Positions 1-6,626 of a stretch of DNA of 20,787 nt are shown piece after piece. A model generated the notes under the pieces. That model searched no databases, had not been told where the DNA came from, and saw only the letters and a program-made list of their open reading frames with translations. The position numbers were made by a program, and so were the translations under genes. Origin of the DNA: a virus; IMG/VR virus record IMGVR_UViG_3300007229_000124, positions 1-20,787 of that record. One strand, 5' to 3'. Each line of letters starts with the position of its first letter. The stretch's first letter is position 1.

Positions 1-126
1 AAAGGAAAAGCTCATTCTAAGAAAGACAAAAAGATAGCTATGGCTTCACCAAGCAATTCGCCTTGGGAGGCTGAAGCTTATATGAGGTCTGGTACTAAGT
101 ATAAAGATAGTAAATACAATGTCTAA
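1..126 (+). CDS. C-terminal end of an unknown phage protein (5' truncated)
   Basis: Frame 1 is open from the first base and ends at TAA 124-126, giving the last 41 residues of a protein that starts outside the window. The visible part is Lys-rich at first (KGKAHSKKDKK) and then contains a Ser/Pro and aromatic tail (SPSNSPWEAEAYMRSGTKY). An internal ATG at 40 would give a 28-residue protein, but the open frame upstream makes a longer gene more likely. It overlaps the start of the next gene by 8 bases, which suggests both are read from one transcript. I do not recognise the family and assign no function. Confidence 0.6.
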   Translation, partial: KGKAHSKKDKKIAMASPSNSPWEAEAYMRSGTKYKDSKYNV

Positions 127-577
127 GAAAAAATTTAACGAAACTAAGGTAGGTGAGTTTATAAAAAACAAAGCGCCACAACTATTAGATATTCTAAGTG
201 GAATACTACCTGACTTAGGTGGTTTAGGTGTAGTTAAAAGATTAATATCTAAAGATAAATCTATACCTGTCAAAGACAAGGAAACTGCACTTAAGTTACT
301 AGAGCAGGATATGGTTGAAATGCAAGAGGTTACAAAACGTTGGGACTCAGATATGAAATCTGATTCTTGGCTTAGTAAGAACACCAGACCTCTTTCATTA
401 GTGTTTTTAACAGTCATGGCTGTAGCTCTTATTTGGGTTGACAGTGTTGAGAATACACCTTTTACGGTTAGCGCTGGATGGGTTAATCTACTACAAACTT
501 TACTTACAACAGTTTACATTGCTTACTTTGGTTCAAGAGGAGCAGAAAAATGGAAAAATATAGGTAATAATAAGTAA
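119..577 (+). CDS. Holin-like two-helix membrane protein
   Basis: This 152-residue protein has a soluble, charged N-terminal half (1-88) and two hydrophobic helices, about residues 91-108 and 118-137. The helices are separated by a short loop and followed by a basic tail. The stretch SDSWLSKNTRPLSL before the first helix and YFGSRGAEK after the second resemble a widespread phage/gene-transfer-agent holin-type family (the '3TM holin' group). An inner-membrane lysis role is therefore plausible. No endolysin is visible next to it, so the lysis assignment rests on topology and motifs only. The region around residues 20-40 is moderately hydrophobic and could be a third, weak membrane segment. The ATG start overlaps the previous gene by 8 bases, and no Shine-Dalgarno sequence is seen. 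An alternative is a membrane-associated structural protein. Confidence 0.6.
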   Translation: MSKKKFNETKVGEFIKNKAPQLLDILSGILPDLGGLGVVKRLISKDKSIPVKDKETALKLLEQDMVEMQEVTKRWDSDMKSDSWLSKNTRPLSLVFLTVMAVALIWVDSVENTPFTVSAGWVNLLQTLLTTVYIAYFGSRGAEKWKNIGNNK

Positions 578-604
578 TAATATAATCAAATCAAATTTAA
601 TACA

Positions 605-841
605 ATGAGAATTACTGACGAAGAATTAAAATCAATTCGAGATCAACAAACTAAAATTGCTGAAGTTAAGCAAGACTTAGGGACTTTAGAAATTAGAAAG
701 CACGAAGTAATGAATATCTTTTTTGAGATCAACAAAGAGGTTGAGTCTACTAAAAAAGAATTAGAAAAAAATTACGGCCGTGTTAACATCAACCTTGAAG
801 ACGGTAGTTTTACTGAAATCGAGGAAAAAGTTACTGAGTAA
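605..841 (+). CDS. Small coiled-coil protein, unknown function
   Basis: This 78-residue, highly charged protein is predicted to be almost entirely alpha-helical. A likely coiled coil spans about residues 5-57 (Glu/Lys-rich with spaced Leu/Ile), followed by a short acidic tail. It contains no cysteine and no membrane segment. The stop overlaps the next start as TAATG, so the two are probably translationally coupled. It follows the holin-like gene after 27 AT-rich, non-coding bases. Small helical proteins of this kind are common between lysis and packaging genes in Bacteroidetes phages, but I cannot name a function. A chaperone, accessory packaging factor or lysis accessory are all possible. 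Confidence 0.65.
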   Translation: MRITDEELKSIRDQQTKIAEVKQDLGTLEIRKHEVMNIFFEINKEVESTKKELEKNYGRVNINLEDGSFTEIEEKVTE

Positions 842-1080
842 TGTCAAGTGTTATAAGAAAGATCAGCATAGGAGCTGACTACAAAAGCGATGCGATGCAT
901 TACGCTGTTTCACAGCAGGTGTATGGTGGTCATGAAATATCTAATATTCTCTTTGAAGAGAAAGATAACTCTTATAACATTTACATAAAAAAGAACAACG
1001 AGGTATTACCGTGGAAGAAGTTTAATTCTAACATGGCTATATCCGTTGAATACGACCTACAGTACAATGAAAGAGTCTGA
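841..1080 (+). CDS. Small conserved-looking phage protein, unknown function
   Basis: This 79-residue soluble protein looks like a small beta-rich fold. It has alternating hydrophobic strands such as NSYNIYIKKNNEVLPWKKF (about residues 45-63), then a strand MAISVEYDL near the C-terminus. It starts on the last base of the preceding stop (TAATG) and its 3' end overlaps a 29-residue membrane peptide gene by 14 bases, so it sits inside a tightly packed operon. The overall pattern (SIGADYK near the start, a central YIYIKK-like strand and W-K-x-F) is one I associate with uncharacterised marine phage proteins. I cannot assign a role. Confidence 0.6.
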   Translation: MSSVIRKISIGADYKSDAMHYAVSQQVYGGHEISNILFEEKDNSYNIYIKKNNEVLPWKKFNSNMAISVEYDLQYNERV

Positions 1081-1156
1081 TGAGCATTTTCTCGTTGGCT
1101 TTTGTTTTGGTATTCTGGTTGTATTTGTTGTAAAGTTTATTCTTGATACCATATGA
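1067..1156 (+). CDS. 29-residue single-pass membrane peptide
   Basis: The ATG at 1067 opens a 29-codon frame ending TGA at 1154-1156. The first seven residues (MKESDEH) are hydrophilic and mostly acidic. A single uninterrupted hydrophobic helix follows (FLVGFCFGILVVFVVKFIL), then a short tail. It overlaps the previous gene by 14 bases and the next gene by ATGA, the classic arrangement of translational coupling. It exactly fills what would otherwise be a 72-base hole in a gapless operon. These three points argue that it is real despite its size. The position near a holin-like gene suggests a lysis accessory (small holin, antiholin or spanin-like peptide), but that is inference. Confidence 0.55.
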   Translation: MKESDEHFLVGFCFGILVVFVVKFILDTI

Positions 1157-1749
1157 AAAGTGTACACGATTTTATTGTTAAGCCTATTGATAGTAGGTAT
1201 AACAACACAGTAAAGGTTGGTGACGTAGATCTTGTAACTAACACAAGAATAGAAGAATTTAAAAGCGTAAGTAAAGTAGCGGAGGTTGTTGCTTTACCTA
1301 TACTACTAGATACAGATATAAAAATCGGTGACAAGGTTATTGTTCACCACAATGTATTCAGAAGATTCTACGATATAAGAGGTAACGAAAAAAACAGTAG
1401 AAGTTTTATCAAAGAAGATTTGTATGCTTGTTCTGCAGATCAGATATATATGTATGGAGACAATAGAGGACATCTAGACTATTGTTTTGTAAAACCTTTA
1501 GTAAACTATGACATCTTTGTTTTAACTAAAGAGAGACCATTATTAGGAGTTTTAAAATACGGCAACAAACAACTAGATTCACTTGGTGTAAATAAAGAAG
1601 ATTTAGTTTCTTTTAGACCAACGTCTGAATTTGAGTTTATTATAGATGGAGAATTATTATATTGTATGAAATTAAATAACATTGTAGCCAAGCATGAACG
1701 TAAAGGAAACGAAGAAGAATATAATCCTAGCTGGGCAAAAAGCAGTTGA
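1153..1749 (+). CDS. GroES-like co-chaperonin with two tandem barrels
   Basis: This 198-residue protein resembles GroES (Cpn10) twice. Barrel 1, about residues 4-102, has HDFIVKPI like the GroES start, then a polar loop with VGDVDLVTN in the place of the GroEL-binding mobile loop. It continues with KVAEVVALP, DIKIGDKVIVHHNVFRRF and a closing strand ending SADQIYMY. Barrel 2, about 108-183, repeats the order: CFVKPL, LLGVLKYGN, GVNKEDLVSFRPTSEFEF and IDGELLYCMKLNNIVAKHE, which matches the GroES C-terminal strand. Its mobile loop is much shorter. Phage co-chaperonins such as T4 gp31 help GroEL fold the coat protein, and the head-gene context fits that. The start overlaps the upstream peptide gene as ATGA. 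The last 18 codons overlap the next gene. The fold call comes from pattern reading, not a search. Confidence 0.65.
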   Translation: MKSVHDFIVKPIDSRYNNTVKVGDVDLVTNTRIEEFKSVSKVAEVVALPILLDTDIKIGDKVIVHHNVFRRFYDIRGNEKNSRSFIKEDLYACSADQIYMYGDNRGHLDYCFVKPLVNYDIFVLTKERPLLGVLKYGNKQLDSLGVNKEDLVSFRPTSEFEFIIDGELLYCMKLNNIVAKHERKGNEEEYNPSWAKSS

Positions 1750-1978
1750 GGAATTAATAAAAGTTGCTAAAGAAGCTATCGTTGATAGCGGAGAAGATAT
1801 TACTGCTGACAGACTAAAAAATGCAGCGGCAACTAAGAAGCTAGCAATATTTGATGCTTTTGAGATATTAAATAGAATACAGGAGGAAGAGTCGATGCTA
1901 GACGATAGTAAAAAGCAAGAGAGCAAGAAGCAAAGTAATTTTAAAGGCTTTGCTGAAGGTAGAGCTAAAATAGGTTAG
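1694..1978 (+). CDS. Small helical protein; candidate small terminase subunit
   Basis: This 94-residue protein is predicted to be mostly helical (about residues 12-70), with a Lys/Gln-rich, probably disordered tail. It lies directly upstream of the large terminase, separated by one base, where phages usually keep the small terminase subunit that recognises DNA and regulates TerL. No helix-turn-helix can be named with certainty, although the segment ITADRLKNAAATKKLAIFDAFEIL could hold a DNA-binding or oligomerisation helix pair. The only in-frame ATG that retains the helical core is 1694, and it forces a 56-base out-of-frame overlap with the co-chaperonin gene. The next in-frame Met is residue 67. 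The stop is TAG, the only TAG stop in the window. The role is inferred from position. Confidence 0.55.
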   Translation: MNVKETKKNIILAGQKAVEELIKVAKEAIVDSGEDITADRLKNAAATKKLAIFDAFEILNRIQEEESMLDDSKKQESKKQSNFKGFAEGRAKIG

Positions 1979-1979
1979 T

Positions 1980-4193
1980 ATGTACGAACAGAGTTTATAT
2001 AAAGTACTACATAACCATATAAAGCCATCTACGCTTAAAAAGCGTAATAGGTATAAATCCTGGAAGTATGGATACGATGAAGAACACGATATAATTGTCA
2101 TAAGTAAAACTGGTGAAATAGGTGAAGTATACGAAATACAAAACCTTAAAATAGCTTTACCAGCTGAGTTTCAAACTCACAACTTTAAAGACAAAAAATG
2201 GGGTAAAACTGATTATCCAAAAGAATTAAGTAGAATTAAAACTATATTTGATTGGAAGGAATATCCCGACGAGTTCAAGGAAGAATGGTATGATTATATT
2301 GAAAAAGAGTTTGAAAGACGCGAGAATGGGTTTTGGTTTACTAACAACGGTAATCCTACTTATATTACTGGTTCTCACTACATGTATTTGCAATGGTCAA
2401 AAATTGACGTTGGCGAGCCAGACTTTAGAGAATCAAATAGACTTTTCTACATATTCTGGGAAGCCTGTAAGGCAGATACAAGATGCTTTGGAATGTGCTA
2501 CCTCAAGAATAGACGGAGTGGCTTTTCATTCATGTCATCTGGAGAAATTGTCAACCTTGCTACAATGTCAACTGACTCAAGGTATGGTATACTATCCAAG
2601 TCAGGACCTGATGCAAAGAAAATGTTTACCGACAAAGTCGTACCAATATCAGTTAACTACCCGTTCTTCTTCAAACCCATACAAGACGGTATGGACAGAC
2701 CAAAGACAGAACTTGCATATAGGGTACCAGCCTCAAAGCTTACAAGAAGGAAGCTTGATACTAACGACAGACCGGAAGATCTCGATGGGTTGGATACTAC
2801 GATTGATTGGAAGAATACAGGTGACAACTCCTATGATGGAGAGAAACTTAAGTTACTAGCTCACGATGAGTCTGGTAAATGGGAGAGACCAAATAACATA
2901 CTTAACAACTGGAGAGTAACTAAAACCTGCCTTAGACTTGGTAGTAGAATAGTTGGTAAATGTATGATGGGTTCAACTTCAAACGCTTTAGATAAAGGCG
3001 GTGACAACTTTAAAAAATTATACAATGCCTCAGATGTTACAGCAAGAAACAATAACGGACAGACTGCTTCTGGATTATACTCTTTGTTCATACCTATGGA
3101 ATGGAATTACGAAGGATACATTGATGCTTATGGATTACCTGTATTCGATACGCCAGAGAGACCAGTTAAAGATCCGTATGGAACAATTATTACACAAGGA
3201 GTCATTGACTACTGGAACAACGAAGTTGAAGGATTAAAGCAAGACCAAGATGGTTTAAATGAATTCTACAGGCAGTTTCCAAGAACAGAGCAGCATGCAT
3301 TTAGAGACGAAGCTAAAGAGTCTTTATTTAACTTAGCTAAAATATACCAACAAATAGATTACAATGAATCTATGGCATCTAGTAGTTTAGTTACTAAAGG
3401 TAATTTTCAGTGGGAGAATGGTATAAAAGATACAAGAGTAATGTTTATGCCAAATAAAAGTGGTAGATTTAACATAACTTGGATTCCACCTAAAAGCCTA
3501 CAAAACAGGGTTATAGACAAAGGTGACTCTAAATATCCTGGTAATGAACACTTAGGCGCTTTTGGTTGTGACAGCTATGATATATCTGGTACAGTAGATA
3601 GAAGAGGTTCTAACGGAGCATTACACGGGCTAACTAAGTTTAATATGGATGATGCACCATCTAATCACTTTTTTTTAGAATATATATCTAGACCTCAGAC
3701 TGCTGAGATATTCTTTGAGGATATACTAATGGCCTGTATATTTTATGGCATGCCTATACTTGCAGAGAATAACAAGCCTAGACTTCTATATCACTTCAAG
3801 AGAAGAGGTTATAGAGGTTTTTCAATGAATAGACCTGATAAGAATTACAATAAGCTATCAGTAACAGAGAGAGAGATAGGTGGAATACCTAACTCAAGTG
3901 AGGATATAAAGCAAGCTCATGCTGCTGCTATTGAGACTTATATAGAGGAACTAGTAGGAATACTAGGTGATGATGAAGTAGGGGATGTATACTTTCAAAG
4001 AACGCTAGAAGATTGGTCTAGGTTTAATATAAATAACAGAACAACACACGATGCATCTATAAGCTCTGGTCTAGCCATAATGGCTTGCAACAGAAATAGA
4101 TACGCACCAATGAATAGGATAGTAAGAAAAAATATAAATCTAGGACTGAAGATGTATGACAATACAGGACAGATTTCAAAAATAAAAAATTAA
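1980..4193 (+). CDS. terL: Terminase large subunit (packaging ATPase-nuclease)
   Basis: This 737-residue protein is the motor that pumps DNA through the portal and cuts it to length. In the N-terminal ATPase, the P-loop is a deviant KNRRSGFSFMSSG at residues 176-188, Walker B is LLAHDE at 292-297, and a coupling-type GSTSN sits at 331-335. The C-terminal RNase H-like nuclease shows GCDSYDISG at 529-537 (Asp531/Asp534), a second acidic site near ILAENNKP (Glu596) and a third at HDASISSG (Asp691). Length and motif layout match terminases of crAss-like and allied phages. It starts one base after the upstream TAG stop, and its own stop abuts the portal ATG. Codon use shifts between about 2439 and 2860, in the ATPase core. 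Confidence 0.93.
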   Translation: MYEQSLYKVLHNHIKPSTLKKRNRYKSWKYGYDEEHDIIVISKTGEIGEVYEIQNLKIALPAEFQTHNFKDKKWGKTDYPKELSRIKTIFDWKEYPDEFKEEWYDYIEKEFERRENGFWFTNNGNPTYITGSHYMYLQWSKIDVGEPDFRESNRLFYIFWEACKADTRCFGMCYLKNRRSGFSFMSSGEIVNLATMSTDSRYGILSKSGPDAKKMFTDKVVPISVNYPFFFKPIQDGMDRPKTELAYRVPASKLTRRKLDTNDRPEDLDGLDTTIDWKNTGDNSYDGEKLKLLAHDESGKWERPNNILNNWRVTKTCLRLGSRIVGKCMMGSTSNALDKGGDNFKKLYNASDVTARNNNGQTASGLYSLFIPMEWNYEGYIDAYGLPVFDTPERPVKDPYGTIITQGVIDYWNNEVEGLKQDQDGLNEFYRQFPRTEQHAFRDEAKESLFNLAKIYQQIDYNESMASSSLVTKGNFQWENGIKDTRVMFMPNKSGRFNITWIPPKSLQNRVIDKGDSKYPGNEHLGAFGCDSYDISGTVDRRGSNGALHGLTKFNMDDAPSNHFFLEYISRPQTAEIFFEDILMACIFYGMPILAENNKPRLLYHFKRRGYRGFSMNRPDKNYNKLSVTEREIGGIPNSSEDIKQAHAAAIETYIEELVGILGDDEVGDVYFQRTLEDWSRFNINNRTTHDASISSGLAIMACNRNRYAPMNRIVRKNINLGLKMYDNTGQISKIKN

Positions 4194-6599
4194 ATGAACG
4201 TAGGCGCAAATCCAAATAGTGTATTTCCTAGCCAAGTAGTTAGTGATGAAGAAAAATCAAGCTTTGAGTACGGTGTTCAAGTTGGACGTGCTGTAGAGTC
4301 AGAGTGGTTTAGACAAGGTGGAGCAGGTAATAGGTTCTCGCTAAACTATAATTATTTTCATACATTAAGACTATATGCTAGAGGTGAACAGCCTGTGCAG
4401 AAGTACAAAGATGAATTAGCTATTAATGGTGATTTATCTTACTTGAACTTAGACTGGAAGCCAGTACCTGTTATATCTAAATTTGTTGATATAGTATCTA
4501 ATGGTATGACAGAAAAGTCTTTTGATATAAAGGCTTACGCTCAAGATCCAGAGTCTATACAGAAAAGAACTAAGTATGCTGAGTCAGTGCTTCAAGATAT
4601 GCTTGCTAAGGAGGATTTAATTAAACTTAACGAGCAGATTGGTCTTGATGGATTCTCAACAGATGATCCAGATAGTTTACCTCAAAATAAAGAAGAGTTA
4701 GCTTTGCACATGCAAATGGATTATAAGCAGGCTATAGAAATAGCTAACGAAGAAGTTATAAGCCAAGTACTAGCTAAGAACAAATATGATGAGATAAGAA
4801 AAAGATTTAACTATGATCTAACTGTATTAGGTATAGGTTCCGTTAAAACAACTTGGAACAAAGCTAATGGCGTAGTTGTTGAATACTGCGATCCATCTAA
4901 CATGGTTTATTCTTATACTGATGATCCTAACTTTGAAGACATATACTACGTAGGTGAAGTTAAGTCTATATCTATACCAGAGCTAAAAAAGCAATTTCCA
5001 AATATTCCAGAAGAAGAGTTAAAGAGAATAGAGAAGATGCCTGGAAACAGACAGTATATAACTGGTTGGAATGCTTATGACGAAAACACTGTTCAGATTT
5101 TATACTTTGAATATAAGACTTACAACAACCAAGTATTTAAAATTAAGCAAGGGCCAAATGGCCTAGAAAAAGCCATACAAAAAACAGATTCATTTGATCC
5201 ACCTGAGAATGATACATTCAAAAAGGTTTCAAGAAGTATAGAGGTTTTATACAGTGGCGCTAAAATACTTGGCACAAATACTATGCTTAAGTGGGAGTTA
5301 GCAGAGAACATGACTAGACCTTTCGCTGATACAACAAAGGTGGAAATGAACTATGTGATCTGTGCACCAAGAATGTACAGAGGCAAAATAGATTCTATAG
5401 TAAGTAAGATTACTGGGTTTGCTGATATGATTCAACTAACGCATTTAAAATTACAACAAGTAATGTCTAGGATGGTTCCAGATGGAGTGTTCCTAGATGT
5501 AGATGGTTTAGCTGAGGTTGACTTAGGCAACGGGACAAACTATAACCCTGCTGAAGCATTAAACATGTACTTCCAAACTGGTAGTATATTAGGTAGGTCA
5601 TTAACGCAAGATGGTGAACTAAATAGAGGTAAGGTACCAGTACAAGAATTACAGTCATCAAGTGGAGGTGCTAAGATACAATCTTTAATACAGACATATC
5701 AGTATTACTTACAAATGATAAGGGATGTGACTGGGCTTAACGAAGCAAGAGATGGTTCTACACCAGATAAAGATGCTTTGGTTGGACTTCAAAAATTAGC
5801 GGCTAACCAATCCAACGTAGCTACTAGGCATATATTACAGGCTAGTAGTTACATAACACTTAGAGCATGTGAGAACATATCTAAGCGCGTTGCTGATTCA
5901 CTAGAGTTTTCTTTAACAGCTAACTCATTAGAGAACAGTATATCAAGATATAACGTTGGTACTCTACAAGAGATAAGAAACTTAAACCTACATGACTTTG
6001 GTATATTCTTAGAATTAGAACCAGAGGAGCAGGTTAAAGCTCAGTTAGAACAAAACATACAAGTTGCTTTACAAGCTGGTGGTATTGACTTAGAAGATGC
6101 AATAGACATAAGGCAAGTAAATAATATGCAGCTTGCTAACGAGATGCTAAAGCAGAGAAGAAAAAGAAAGCAACAAGCAGCTCAACAAACTCAACAAGCT
6201 AATATCCAAATGCAAGCACAGGCTAATGCAGAAGCATCAGAGAGATCAGCTTTAGCAGAGGTACAGAAACAACAAGCGTTAACAGCTGAAAAAGTAAGCA
6301 TTGAACAAGCTAAGTCTCAGTTTGAAATACAAAGAATGCGTACTGAAGCTCAGATAAAGAGAGACTTAATGGAAGAGGAGTTTAACTTTAACATGCAGCT
6401 TGCACAGGTAAGAGCAAACGCTGAGACATCTAAAGAAAAGGAGATGGAAGACAGAAAAGATAAGAGAGTAAAGATACAAGGGACTCAACAGTCTGAATTA
6501 ATAGATCAAAGACAAAACAATTTATTACCAAAGAACTTTGAGTCTGCAGGTAATGATACTTTAGGTGGATTTGGTTTAGATCAGTTTGGCCCAAGATAA
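4194..6599 (+). CDS. Portal protein
   Basis: This 801-residue protein should form the dodecameric ring at one capsid vertex through which DNA enters and leaves. The length is close to crAss-like portals and the gene follows terL with no gap. The body (about 20-640) contains typical portal features: an N-terminal helical clip/wing region, the core GITKFADMIQ-type helices (here SKITGFADMIQLTHLKLQQ, 404-422), and a crown-proximal segment with MIRDVTGLNEARDGSTPDKDALVG at about 508-531, a pattern common in podovirus portals. Residues about 650-770 form a long Gln/Ala/Glu-rich helical tail, likely the barrel or a coiled coil entering the head. The last 30 residues are Gly/Asn-rich. No Shine-Dalgarno sequence is visible, so translation probably couples to terL. 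Confidence 0.9.
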   Translation: MNVGANPNSVFPSQVVSDEEKSSFEYGVQVGRAVESEWFRQGGAGNRFSLNYNYFHTLRLYARGEQPVQKYKDELAINGDLSYLNLDWKPVPVISKFVDIVSNGMTEKSFDIKAYAQDPESIQKRTKYAESVLQDMLAKEDLIKLNEQIGLDGFSTDDPDSLPQNKEELALHMQMDYKQAIEIANEEVISQVLAKNKYDEIRKRFNYDLTVLGIGSVKTTWNKANGVVVEYCDPSNMVYSYTDDPNFEDIYYVGEVKSISIPELKKQFPNIPEEELKRIEKMPGNRQYITGWNAYDENTVQILYFEYKTYNNQVFKIKQGPNGLEKAIQKTDSFDPPENDTFKKVSRSIEVLYSGAKILGTNTMLKWELAENMTRPFADTTKVEMNYVICAPRMYRGKIDSIVSKITGFADMIQLTHLKLQQVMSRMVPDGVFLDVDGLAEVDLGNGTNYNPAEALNMYFQTGSILGRSLTQDGELNRGKVPVQELQSSSGGAKIQSLIQTYQYYLQMIRDVTGLNEARDGSTPDKDALVGLQKLAANQSNVATRHILQASSYITLRACENISKRVADSLEFSLTANSLENSISRYNVGTLQEIRNLNLHDFGIFLELEPEEQVKAQLEQNIQVALQAGGIDLEDAIDIRQVNNMQLANEMLKQRRKRKQQAAQQTQQANIQMQAQANAEASERSALAEVQKQQALTAEKVSIEQAKSQFEIQRMRTEAQIKRDLMEEEFNFNMQLAQVRANAETSKEKEMEDRKDKRVKIQGTQQSELIDQRQNNLLPKNFESAGNDTLGGFGLDQFGPR

Positions 6600-6626
6600 T
6601 TTTTTTAATTTATATTATATTATATT
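6600..6626 (+). promoter_or_regulatory. AT-only leader before the scaffold-like gene
   Basis: The gap between portal and the scaffold-like gene contains no G or C. It has seven T (6600-6606), AATT, then three tandem TATAT units (6611-6625) directly before ATG 6627. It carries no Shine-Dalgarno sequence. A similar TTTATATTATG context precedes the gene at 9312. It may act as an unstructured, A/T-rich ribosome-landing leader of the kind used in Bacteroidetes. I see no hairpin that would make the T-run a terminator. Confidence 0.35.

Noticed and set aside
46-417. 123-codon minus-strand frame
   Set aside because: It runs opposite the holin-like gene and the end of the gene before it. It has the Ser/Leu/Ile-rich composition of an antisense shadow, and all supported genes are on the plus strand.
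1694-1978. Calling the 94-residue gene a definite small terminase
   Set aside because: Position fits, but I could not identify a helix-turn-helix or a family signature, so it is left as a candidate.
1976-1978. TAG read-through into terL (stop-codon reassignment)
   Set aside because: Reading through the TAG gives only a few codons before TAA, and terL starts in a different frame one base later. The standard code explains everything here.
2248-2859. 203-codon plus-strand frame overlapping terL
   Set aside because: It lies entirely inside the clearly coding TerL ATPase domain. Its translation is Cys/Ser/Gln-rich with no recognisable fold, and its openness follows from the local codon shift. 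I treat it as a shadow.
6588-6610. Possible terminator after the portal gene (TTGGCCCAA followed by T7)
   Set aside because: The only complementary bases leave a one-base loop, which cannot form a hairpin. The T-run is better seen as part of an AT-only leader.
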